64,000 nucleotides of DNA, taken from NCBI GenBank assembly GCA_003162425.1, contig PMOK01000042.1, positions 1 to 64,000 of the forward strand, read 5' to 3'. Positions 24,132-31,726 of the stretch are shown here, piece after piece. Both the position numbers and the translations under genes were made by a program. The notes under the pieces were generated by a model that did no database searches, was not told the DNA's origin, and was given only the letters and a program-made list of their open reading frames with translations. The stretch's first letter is position 1, and every line of letters begins with the position of its first letter. This DNA comes from Bryobacterales bacterium. GTDB taxonomy: Bacteria > Acidobacteriota > Terriglobia > Bryobacterales > Bryobacteraceae.

Positions 24132-25975
24132 GCCCCTCAGCCCACTTGGATCTGCTGGCCGCGCTCGGCTATGCCGTGTTCGAGCAATCGACCGATGGAT
24201 CGTTCCATTCATTGGGAGACGCTCCTGAATGGCTCCCGGCCGGTTCCCTCATGGAAGCCTTCCCATTCCTTGAGGTTTTCCTTCCGGATGCCGAAGCGTT
24301 TTGGGCTGATCCTGCTCGGGACCATTCCACGCTTCCTTCTGACTTCTGGACACAGACGGACGCCCGTGGGAACAATCTGCACTTCTGCGCAATTGCAGTT
24401 GCCGGGGAGCAGAAGCTTCTACTCATCGAACGCACTCGGCTTCGTTTTGAGCAAACGCAGGCCTTCGTGCAATACGCGCACCAGACAAAGCTGGCGCACG
24501 ACGAAATCGCCCGGCTGGGCCGTGAACTACAGCGTGCCACTGAGGCCAAAAGCGAGTTTCTGGCTCGCATGAGCCATGAGATCCGGACACCGATGAACGC
24601 TCTGCTGGGCGTTGCTGAGTTGCTTTCGGAAACTCCGTTGAATGCCGAACAGGGTGAGTATGTGCGCATCTTCCGGCGCGCCGGCGATAATCTGCTGAAC
24701 GTCATCAACGACATTCTGGACTTCTCGAAGATCGAAGCCGGTCAGGTAGAACTCGAATACATCGCATTCGACCTCGCCGATGTCGTCCAAGAAGCGATCG
24801 AGATCATCGGAGTCCGGGCGCGCGCCAAGGGCCTTTGCTTGAACTCCGACATTCGGCCGGAAGTTCCGCCGCGTTTGATGGGTGACCCCGGCCGCCTGCG
24901 GCAGATTCTCCTGAACCTGCTGAGCAACGCCGTCAAATTCACGGATCGCGGGGGAATCACCGTGCGGGTGAAACCCGATGCGGACCAGCCCGCGCCGTGT
25001 ACGCTTCATTTCACGGTCCGCGATACAGGTGTCGGAATTCCGTTCGATCGCGTCTCCACCATCTTCGACAGTTTCACGCAGGCAGATGCCTCCACAACGC
25101 GGAAATATGGCGGCACAGGCCTGGGATTGGCGATCTCCAAGCGGTTCGTCGAGCTGATGGGTGGACGAATTTGGGCCGAAAGCACGCCCGGCGATGGTAG
25201 CACTATCCACTTCACGGCGCGCTTCTCGGTCGCCGAAACAACCACGGCACTGGAAGCCCGCGCCCCGAAAGCAACCGCTCCGGCCGCTCTCGCAAATCGT
25301 GCTTTGCGAATTCTCCTGGCGGACGACTCGGAAGACAATCGTTTTCTGGTGCGCGGATATCTGCGAGACACAGGCTGCGTGATTGACGAAGTGACGAATG
25401 GTGCGGAAGTGGTGGAGAAGTTCAAGGGCGGCGCTTACGATATGGTCCTAATGGACGCGGAGATGCCCGTGATGGATGGCTATTCGGCCACTCGCGCAAT
25501 GCGGGCGCTAGAAAGCGAGCGCACAGGCCCGCCGACACCTATACTCGCTCTGACGGCGCACGCTCTGAAGGAAGCGAGAGACCGAAGCATCGAGGCAGGC
25601 TGTACCGACCATCTGACGAAGCCGATCACGAAAACGGCGTTGCTGGAAGCGGTCCACCGGTATGCACCAGAGCATCCGAACGCCGGACGAATCCATGTTG
25701 CGGTGGAATCCTGGCTCAAACCGGTAATTCCCGCATATCTCGAAAAGCGCAGAGGCGATGTCGCAAAGCTGCGATTCGCGCTCGATCAGGGCGACTATGC
25801 CACCATCCGCACATTGGGTCACCAGATGGCCGGTTCCGGCGCGGGCTATGGGTTCGCGGAGATTACTGAGATCGGCGGCACGCTTGAAGAATCAGCGCTG
25901 GCCGGAGATGCCGCGCGAATTCGCGATGGAGTGGACGCGCTGGATCGGTACTTGAACAACATCGTAACCGAGTAG
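24128..25975 (+). CDS. Hybrid histidine kinase (HisKA-HATPase-REC-Hpt)
   Basis: A protein of 615 residues, GTG start overlapping the GTPase stop by four bases. Residues 1-105 are a PAS-like sensor without membrane segments, followed by a coiled coil (110-145). HisKA His150 lies in ARMSHEIRTPMN. The HATPase has NLLSNAVKF, DTGVGIP and GTGLGLAIS. The receiver has LADDSEDNR and Asp443 in MDAEMPVMDG. The C-terminal Hpt has His565 in TLGHQMAGSG. All four phosphorelay residues are present, so it is a complete soluble relay. The obvious target is the REC-ATPase protein at 20274 in the same operon, which is an inference from position. Confidence 0.93.
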   Translation: MSPSAHLDLLAALGYAVFEQSTDGSFHSLGDAPEWLPAGSLMEAFPFLEVFLPDAEAFWADPARDHSTLPSDFWTQTDARGNNLHFCAIAVAGEQKLLLIERTRLRFEQTQAFVQYAHQTKLAHDEIARLGRELQRATEAKSEFLARMSHEIRTPMNALLGVAELLSETPLNAEQGEYVRIFRRAGDNLLNVINDILDFSKIEAGQVELEYIAFDLADVVQEAIEIIGVRARAKGLCLNSDIRPEVPPRLMGDPGRLRQILLNLLSNAVKFTDRGGITVRVKPDADQPAPCTLHFTVRDTGVGIPFDRVSTIFDSFTQADASTTRKYGGTGLGLAISKRFVELMGGRIWAESTPGDGSTIHFTARFSVAETTTALEARAPKATAPAALANRALRILLADDSEDNRFLVRGYLRDTGCVIDEVTNGAEVVEKFKGGAYDMVLMDAEMPVMDGYSATRAMRALESERTGPPTPILALTAHALKEARDRSIEAGCTDHLTKPITKTALLEAVHRYAPEHPNAGRIHVAVESWLKPVIPAYLEKRRGDVAKLRFALDQGDYATIRTLGHQMAGSGAGYGFAEITEIGGTLEESALAGDAARIRDGVDALDRYLNNIVTE

Positions 25976-25978
25976 CAG

Positions 25979-26062
25979 TGTCCCCTTGCTCACGCGCGGG
26001 GCTACCTCGGACCGCTTTGTCGTCGGGCATGGGATGTAGCCCCGCGCATGAGCAAGGGGACA
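25979..26062. repeat. Palindromic repeat family R3 (TGTCCCCTTGCT), copy 1
   Basis: Inverted arms of about 27 bases (TGTCCCCTTGCTCACGCGCG and complement) around a 30-base centre. It starts 3 bases after the hybrid-kinase stop and ends 18 bases before the thioesterase start. Other copies are at 38565-38643 and 59386-59475. Confidence 0.88.
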
Positions 26063-26080
26063 GTCCGCTATCATACCGGC

Positions 26081-26449
26081 ATGGCCTTCGAGAACAGCCT
26101 TGCCCTGCGGGTGGTTCGAAAACATCGCGACGGAGTAACGGTCGACTTTCCGCTGCGTGAGGAATTTCTGAACGGCAATGGTGTGCTGCATGGCGGAGTC
26201 ATCGCCGCCATCGCGGACGAAGCCGCCTGGCATGCCTTGGTTCATGCGCATCAAGGCCATCGCGAAATGACCACTACCGAGCTAAAGGTGAATTATCTAC
26301 GTCCCATGGCAGGGAAAAAGGTGGTGGCGCGAGTTTACGTGCTCCGCGCAGGGAAAAAACTCTCCGTGACGCGGGTGGATTTGCTGGATGCGCAAAGGCG
26401 CCTCTCCGCGATTGCAATCGTCACCTACATGCTGCTCCCGGCCAAGTGA
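26081..26449 (+). CDS. Hotdog-fold thioesterase (PaaI/4HBT family)
   Basis: A protein of 122 residues with the PaaI-type signature NGVLHGGVIAAIADEAAWHA; His-Gly-Gly and the following Asp are the family's catalytic region. A TTELKVNYLRPM strand typical of acyl-CoA thioesterases follows. It would hydrolyse acyl- or aryl-CoA esters in the cytosol. An earlier in-frame ATG at 26048 lies inside the palindromic repeat and would add 11 residues, so I prefer 26081. It ends 6 bases from the convergent IPT-domain gene. The acyl-CoA dehydrogenase nearby makes a lipid or aromatic catabolic role plausible. Confidence 0.9.
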   Translation: MAFENSLALRVVRKHRDGVTVDFPLREEFLNGNGVLHGGVIAAIADEAAWHALVHAHQGHREMTTTELKVNYLRPMAGKKVVARVYVLRAGKKLSVTRVDLLDAQRRLSAIAIVTYMLLPAK

Positions 26450-26455
26450 ACGCTC

Positions 26456-26791
26456 TTATTCTATGGTCAGCACCACCGGCTGCTCAATGATCGAGGCCTT
26501 GTTCGCCGTTAGAATCGCCAGGTGATAGCGGCCCGGTTTTATTTGCGGCACCTTGAACTTGATCTCGGTCTCCGACTGTTCCGAGATGGCAGCCTTGGTA
26601 TCTTTGGAACCATCGGTAAGATAAAGATCGGCGGAGCTTTTCTTGTCCAGGTTTTCTCCCTTCACGCTGACGACGTCCCCCACCTTAGCGGTATCCGGAT
26701 CCAAGGAGGTACATCTTGGAAGCGCCTGAAACGCATACAGCGCAACGGCTATGCACAACAGGGTGGCAACAAGCCAAGTTCTCATACGCAT
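26456..26791 (-). CDS. Small secreted IPT/TIG-domain protein
   Basis: A protein of 111 residues with an N-terminal signal or membrane helix (RTWLVATLLCIAVALYAFQAL). A single Ig-like IPT/TIG domain follows (LDPDTAKVGDVVSVKGENLDK, then IKFKVPQIKPGRYHLAILT). Such domains mediate binding in exported proteins. It is related in fold, not in length, to the TIGR03437 domains of the giant propellers. It stands alone on this strand. No function can be given beyond export. Confidence 0.75.
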   Translation of the reverse strand: MRMRTWLVATLLCIAVALYAFQALPRCTSLDPDTAKVGDVVSVKGENLDKKSSADLYLTDGSKDTKAAISEQSETEIKFKVPQIKPGRYHLAILTANKASIIEQPVVLTIE

Positions 26792-26822
26792 CGCTGGCGA
26801 TTATACACCTTGGGGACGCGCG

Positions 26823-26876
26823 CTGTAGGACAAGCCTCCGGCTTGTCCCGCGCAAGCCGGAGGCTTACGCTACAGC
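26823..26876. repeat. Palindromic repeat family R5, copy 2
   Basis: Bounded by CTGTAG...CTACAG, with inner arms GACAAGCCTCCGGCTTGTC and CAAGCCGGAGGCTTACG. It occupies about half of the 99-base gap between the divergent IPT-domain and acyl-CoA dehydrogenase genes. Confidence 0.8.
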
Positions 26877-26890
26877 GGTAAACTTAAGGC

Positions 26891-28069
26891 ATGCCTGCCG
26901 TCACTGAAGCAAAATCTCTCGCAGTGCTCCCGCTCAGCGTGCTTAACGAGGAAGAACAAATGTTCCAGTCGAGCATCCGCCGCTTCGCCCGCGAACGCAT
27001 CGGCCCCCACGTGCGCGCCATGGACGAAGCCGGCCTCTTCCGAAAAGATCTCCTTCACGAGATGTTCGAATTGGGGCTGATGGGCATCGAGATCCCCGAA
27101 GAGCACGGCGGACAAGGCGGGAACTTCTTCCAATCCGTTCTCGCCGTGGAGGCGCTAGCCGCGGTGGATCCGTCAGCGGCGGTAATCGTGGATGTGCAGA
27201 ACACCATCGCCAATAATATTCTGTTGCGCTGGGGGAACGACGAACAGAAGCGGCGCTATTTGCCGAAGCTGGCCCGTGACACGGTGGCTGCATTCGCCCT
27301 GTCAGAAGCCGGCTCGGGGTCAGACGCGTTCGCGCTGGCAACGCGCGCCACCCAGCATGGCGACCATTTTCTGATCACGGGTCGCAAGCTTTGGATTACC
27401 AATGCAGCGGAAGCCGGCATTTATTTCCTGTTCGCCAACGCCAACCCCGACGCCGGTCATCGTGGGATCACTTGTTTTATGGTGGAACGCAGCTTCCCCG
27501 GATTTCAGGTGGGCAAGAAGGAGGACAAGCTCGGGATTCGGGCCTCCTCGACCTGCGAGCTGATTCTGGACGATTGCCGCGTGCCCGCCGAAAATGTCCT
27601 GGGCGAAATCGGCCAAGGCTACAAGATCGCCATCCAAACGCTCAATGAAGGACGCATCGCCATCGGCGCGCAAATGACTGGATTGGCTCAGGGCGCGCTC
27701 GACCACGCCATTGCCTACGCCAAAGAGCGGCGGCAGTTCGGCAAACCTATCGCCGATTTTCAGGCCGTGCAGTTCGAGTTGGCGGAAATGGCAACCGACG
27801 TGGAAGCGTCGCGCTTGCTGGTCTATAACGGCGCACGCATGCGGGACGCCGGCCTGCCGTTTGTCACCGAGGCTGCCATGGCGAAATATTTCGCATCCCA
27901 GGTGGCGGAAAATGTGGCCTCGCGCGCTGTGGAGATTTTTGGCGGAGTTGGATTCACCAAAGATTATCCGGTAGAGAAGCTCTATCGCGACGCCAAAATC
28001 GGGCGCATTTACGAAGGCACCAGTAATATGCAGAAGATGACTATTGCCAAACAGATTTTGGGTACCTGA
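26891..28069 (+). CDS. Acyl-CoA dehydrogenase
   Basis: A protein of 392 residues, the usual length for the family. It oxidises acyl-CoA to enoyl-CoA with FAD in the cytosol. The middle domain has AFALSEAGSGSDAFA and WITNAAEAGIY (FAD and substrate contacts). The C-terminal helices have ERRQFGKPIADFQAVQFELA and YRDAKIGRIYEGTSNMQ, with Glu375 as the catalytic base position of short-chain and butyryl types. Chain-length preference cannot be read. A convergent or divergent partner electron-transfer flavoprotein is not in the window. Confidence 0.94.
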   Translation: MPAVTEAKSLAVLPLSVLNEEEQMFQSSIRRFARERIGPHVRAMDEAGLFRKDLLHEMFELGLMGIEIPEEHGGQGGNFFQSVLAVEALAAVDPSAAVIVDVQNTIANNILLRWGNDEQKRRYLPKLARDTVAAFALSEAGSGSDAFALATRATQHGDHFLITGRKLWITNAAEAGIYFLFANANPDAGHRGITCFMVERSFPGFQVGKKEDKLGIRASSTCELILDDCRVPAENVLGEIGQGYKIAIQTLNEGRIAIGAQMTGLAQGALDHAIAYAKERRQFGKPIADFQAVQFELAEMATDVEASRLLVYNGARMRDAGLPFVTEAAMAKYFASQVAENVASRAVEIFGGVGFTKDYPVEKLYRDAKIGRIYEGTSNMQKMTIAKQILGT

Positions 28070-28150
28070 TCCGCGATAGTCTGCTACAATCCTACCAACG
28101 CGTCCTGCCGGGCACCGAATGCGGTGCCATTTCTGAATTCCAGGGAATAT

Positions 28151-30409
28151 ATGACGACATTTCGTTTTGCGGGCGTGTTATTTCTGGCGGCGTCGTACCT
28201 TGCCGGCGCGCAACTCACCAGTTCCACTTACCTCAGGTCCTCTTTCACCCCAGCGGCCATTGCGACAGACTCGACCGGCAACGTCTACATAGTTGGGAAC
28301 GTCGCGCTCGATTCAGTGACCGGCCGGCAAGGGGTCCTCGTGGTCAAGCTGAACCCGCAAGGCACCGAGTACCTGTATGAAACATATATCAGCGGATCCA
28401 CAGGCGAATACACCGGCGAATACACCGGCGGCATCGCAGTTGATGGCACAGGTAACGCATACATTGCCGGAACGACCACGTCGTCCGACTTCCCACTGAC
28501 GCCCGGCGGCGCGCTCACCTCGCCCTCCACGGGATCAAATGACCCGCGCCCATTCCTTGTCAGGCTCGATTCCAACGGCATCATTACGCTGTCCACAATC
28601 TTCGGCGGCCAAGGCGGCGCAGGTGCGGTAGTTATCGCTGCTGACGGCAACATTCTTGTGAGTGGTGGAAGCGGCCAGAAAGGGTTTCCATCCACTCCAG
28701 GCGCCTACAGCGTCCCGGACACAACTGGTCGCCCTTTCCTGGTTAAGCTCGATCCCGCCACGCCCAAGATTCTGTTTTCGGCCACCGGAATTGGCGGAAC
28801 TTCCATAGCCCTGGACACCGCGGGCGACATCTTTGTTTCCGGGTTGACCGGATTTCCATCAGACTACCCAACCACTCCCGGCGCTTACCAGACCCAATTC
28901 TACGAAAATCTGGTCTGCGAATTCCCTTGCCATTTTTATTCTCCAGGCCCGAGTCAGTACGTCACCAAAATCGACCCCACTGGATCGAAGTTGATTTATT
29001 CCACAGGCCTCAATCCCCCCAATGATGACGGACTGGATTATAACGGCGACGATCCCAACCTTATCGCTATGACGAACGCAGGCCTAGTGGTAGACGCCGC
29101 CGGCAACGCTTACGTCACCGGAGTGACGGTATATCCGCATTACCCGTTCACCACGCCTCCTCCGCCCAATCTGGTGACCGTTCCCTTTGTGAGCAAACTG
29201 GATCCTACTGGCTCGAAGCTGCTCTTTTCGGTACCAGCCGGCGGATCCAGCCTTCAGTTGGATGAATCGGGAAACCTGGATGCCGCAGGCATTCTATACG
29301 GCCCCGTTCCTCCGTCCTCGGCGGCCACCAGCGCTATGGTCGGGTTGCCGGCCAATTTTCCAAGTCTATGCCTGCCCAATAACGTCACCAGCTTCAATGA
29401 GGGCTACCTGCAGCAACTGGATCTAACTACGGGAACTGTGCGGTCTGTCCAGTTCCTGGATGGTTCTATCGTTAGTTCCGCGGTGATTGCGCTAGGATCG
29501 GAGGGCAAGGTTTGGATGAGCGGAGCGACATCGCGTCCCGACATTCCATTCACGCCTAATCCGTTATTTCCGGCCAATCTCGGACCAGCGCCGCAGCCTG
29601 GCGCGTATCTTGCTTCGGTTACATTCGCGCAGTCCACGCCGGGAGGTCCCCAGCTAGGCTGCGTCCTGGACAGCGCGGATATGATGCACGCGGGCCCGAT
29701 CGGGCCCGGCCAGCTTCTCACCCTTATGGGAACGAACCTCGGTCCGGAGAAAGGCGTGAGGGCGCCCGCCGGAGGATCCACATCGCTCGCGGGTGCGGCG
29801 GTCACGTTCGACGATACTCCCGCCAAGCTGCTCTATGTCTCCTCGTCTCAGATCAATGTGGCTGTTCCCGGTCTATCACAAACCAGCGCCTTCATAGAAC
29901 CCAGCTCTGTGATGCAGATCAAAGTGAACGGCGCCCCAGCCGCGGTTAGACTTTTTCCTGTAACATCCAGCACCCCGTCGCTCTTTGCCGATCTATTCGC
30001 CAGCCTGCCGTCCTCATGTGCACAGACCTCTGTACCACAGGCCCTCGCGCGCAACGCCGATGGATCCATCAACTCCTGCTTACAGCCCTCAAAACCCGGA
30101 TCGACGATTTCTTTGTACCTGAACGGCGGAGGTATAGGTTTCTTTTCGATTTTTGATTGGGATGTGGTGATCAACGGTGGGTCGGCTGAAGTGGTGAATG
30201 TCACCAACGAAAACGAGTGGGTGACCCGAGTGGATGTGCGCCTACCAGCGAGCGTGACCTCGACGCCAGGGATGGCCCAGTACTTCAACGTGACGATGCG
30301 CGCGAGCGCGAGCGGTCTGCCAGTCGGCCCGCTTTATCTGACGCCGGACCTATCGCCCAGTCTCCCCGCCGAAACTTCACAGCCGCTCACTATCTGGGTT
30401 GAGCCATAG
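28151..30409 (+). CDS. Secreted SBBP propeller protein with TIGR03437 C-terminus
   Basis: A protein of 752 residues. AGGGA at 28142-28146, 4 bases before the ATG, and the signal peptide MTTFRFAGVLFLAASYLAGA fix the start; an earlier ATG at 28124 is unlikely. SBBP blades follow (YIAGTTTSSDFPLTPGGAL, YVTGVTVYPHYPFT). The TIGR03437 domain is from about residue 525 (GPIGPGQLLTLMGTNLGPEKG, LLYVSSSQINVAVPG). A 12-base tandem duplication (28403-28426) gives GEYTGEYT. It is the third protein of this class in the window and the only one on the plus strand. Confidence 0.87.
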   Translation: MTTFRFAGVLFLAASYLAGAQLTSSTYLRSSFTPAAIATDSTGNVYIVGNVALDSVTGRQGVLVVKLNPQGTEYLYETYISGSTGEYTGEYTGGIAVDGTGNAYIAGTTTSSDFPLTPGGALTSPSTGSNDPRPFLVRLDSNGIITLSTIFGGQGGAGAVVIAADGNILVSGGSGQKGFPSTPGAYSVPDTTGRPFLVKLDPATPKILFSATGIGGTSIALDTAGDIFVSGLTGFPSDYPTTPGAYQTQFYENLVCEFPCHFYSPGPSQYVTKIDPTGSKLIYSTGLNPPNDDGLDYNGDDPNLIAMTNAGLVVDAAGNAYVTGVTVYPHYPFTTPPPPNLVTVPFVSKLDPTGSKLLFSVPAGGSSLQLDESGNLDAAGILYGPVPPSSAATSAMVGLPANFPSLCLPNNVTSFNEGYLQQLDLTTGTVRSVQFLDGSIVSSAVIALGSEGKVWMSGATSRPDIPFTPNPLFPANLGPAPQPGAYLASVTFAQSTPGGPQLGCVLDSADMMHAGPIGPGQLLTLMGTNLGPEKGVRAPAGGSTSLAGAAVTFDDTPAKLLYVSSSQINVAVPGLSQTSAFIEPSSVMQIKVNGAPAAVRLFPVTSSTPSLFADLFASLPSSCAQTSVPQALARNADGSINSCLQPSKPGSTISLYLNGGGIGFFSIFDWDVVINGGSAEVVNVTNENEWVTRVDVRLPASVTSTPGMAQYFNVTMRASASGLPVGPLYLTPDLSPSLPAETSQPLTIWVEP

Positions 30410-30418
30410 TGGTTCCGT

Positions 30419-30877
30419 ATGAGAACGCTCGCGAATCCTGAGGACAAACAAGACACGCTGGTACGTCTGGCCAAAGTCCAGCCTGATCACCGGGCCCGCT
30501 GGGGAGGCATGTCCGCTCATCAAATGCTCTGCCATTTAGGCGATTCGTTCCTGGCGGTGATGGGAGAGAAGTACGTCAGCTCAGCAACAGGGCCACTGCA
30601 AAGGACGGTTGTGAAATGGGTGGCGCTCTATGCGCCAATCCCTTGGCCCAAGGGAGTTCCTACGCGGCCGGAGATGGATCAATTGATCGGTGGAACCGCG
30701 CCGGTCGAGTTTGACCGCGACAAGAGAGCGCTAGTCACCGTGATTGAGCGGTTCTCGAATCCTAAACGGGATTTCGAATGGAGCCCACATCCCATCTTTG
30801 GACAAATGCCGGATCCGGAATGGCTACGCTGGGGCTATGTGCACACGGATCATCATCTGCGGCAATTCGGTGCGTGA
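30419..30877 (+). CDS. DinB-like / DUF1569 protein
   Basis: A protein of 152 residues with the four-helix DinB/YfiT layout: WGGMSAHQMLCHLGDSF at residues 21-37 and YVHTDHHLRQFG at the C-terminus. These supply the three His positions that bind a metal in the superfamily. Members include thiol-dependent transferases and many uncharacterised proteins. No signal peptide is seen. It starts 9 bases after the propeller stop, so it may be co-transcribed, though the functions look unrelated. Confidence 0.82.
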   Translation: MRTLANPEDKQDTLVRLAKVQPDHRARWGGMSAHQMLCHLGDSFLAVMGEKYVSSATGPLQRTVVKWVALYAPIPWPKGVPTRPEMDQLIGGTAPVEFDRDKRALVTVIERFSNPKRDFEWSPHPIFGQMPDPEWLRWGYVHTDHHLRQFGA

Positions 30878-30945
30878 TTTAAACTAGGAAGAGACGGTTA
30901 CAAGGAAACCCTGGGGTTGCCGGAATCGTCCACTGGAGAGGTATT

Positions 30946-31722
30946 ATGCGTCTTGCCGCTACGTGTGCTTTTCTTGCGGGCACGGCTTTCGCCGGCACTG
31001 CACCCGACCCCACCCCCGCGCAGATCGATGAAATCATCGCCAAGTTTTCCGCCAAAGAGGCTGAGTTTGCGGTGGCGCGTGGCAACTATACCTATCGCCA
31101 GACCGCCCGCGTTATGTCGCTCGATAGGGATGGCAATCCAACGGGCAAGTGGGAAGAGGTAGCAGATATCGTCTTCACGCCCGAAGGCAAACGCACCGAA
31201 AAGGTGATCCACGCTCCCATGAGCACGCTGGAAGCATTCCAGCTCGATCCCGGCGATATTCAGGATCTCCGCGAAGTACAACCCTTCGTTCTTCAGACTG
31301 CCGAGCTGTCGAAATACTTCATCCGCTACGTCGGCCGCGAGCAACTGGATGAAATCAGCACCTATGCGTTCGCCGTGAAGCCCAAGAAACTCGAGAAAGG
31401 TAAGCGCTACTTCGAGGGCCAGGTCTGGGTGGATGACAAAGACCTGCAGATTGTGAAGAGTTACGGCCGCGGCGTTGGATTGCTTAAGAAGGGCGACGAT
31501 AATCAGTACCCGAAGTTCGAAACCTACCGCGAACAGATTGACGGCAAGTACTGGTTCCCGACGTACACCATCGCGAACGATACCTTGAATTTCCAGTCCG
31601 GCCCGATACGCATGCGGCTGACCGTGAAATACGAGGATTACAAGCAGTTCAAGAGCGATACCGTTATTAAGTACGATACCGACGAGGCTGGGAAGACGCC
31701 TCCTCCGCCCAAGAAACCGTAA
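30946..31722 (+). CDS. Exported LolA-like / outer-membrane lipoprotein-sorting-type protein
   Basis: A protein of 258 residues with a signal peptide (MRLAATCAFLAGTAFAG). A beta-rich body follows, with GNYTYRQTARVMSLD, KRYFEGQVWVDDKDLQIVKSYG and YWFPTYTIANDTL. This strand pattern and the VWVDxxDLQIVK segment are common in lipoprotein-sorting-like periplasmic proteins. The C-terminus is proline/lysine-rich. The fold assignment is by pattern only. It ends 4 bases before the HrpB-type helicase start, which suggests an operon but not a shared function. Confidence 0.7.
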   Translation: MRLAATCAFLAGTAFAGTAPDPTPAQIDEIIAKFSAKEAEFAVARGNYTYRQTARVMSLDRDGNPTGKWEEVADIVFTPEGKRTEKVIHAPMSTLEAFQLDPGDIQDLREVQPFVLQTAELSKYFIRYVGREQLDEISTYAFAVKPKKLEKGKRYFEGQVWVDDKDLQIVKSYGRGVGLLKKGDDNQYPKFETYREQIDGKYWFPTYTIANDTLNFQSGPIRMRLTVKYEDYKQFKSDTVIKYDTDEAGKTPPPPKKP

Positions 31723-31726
31723 AGCA

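Noticed and set aside
28058-28090. Promoter TTGGGT/TACAAT before the third propeller gene.
   Set aside because: The -10 box TACAAT is good but the spacer to the only -35-like box is 21 bases, too long to claim.
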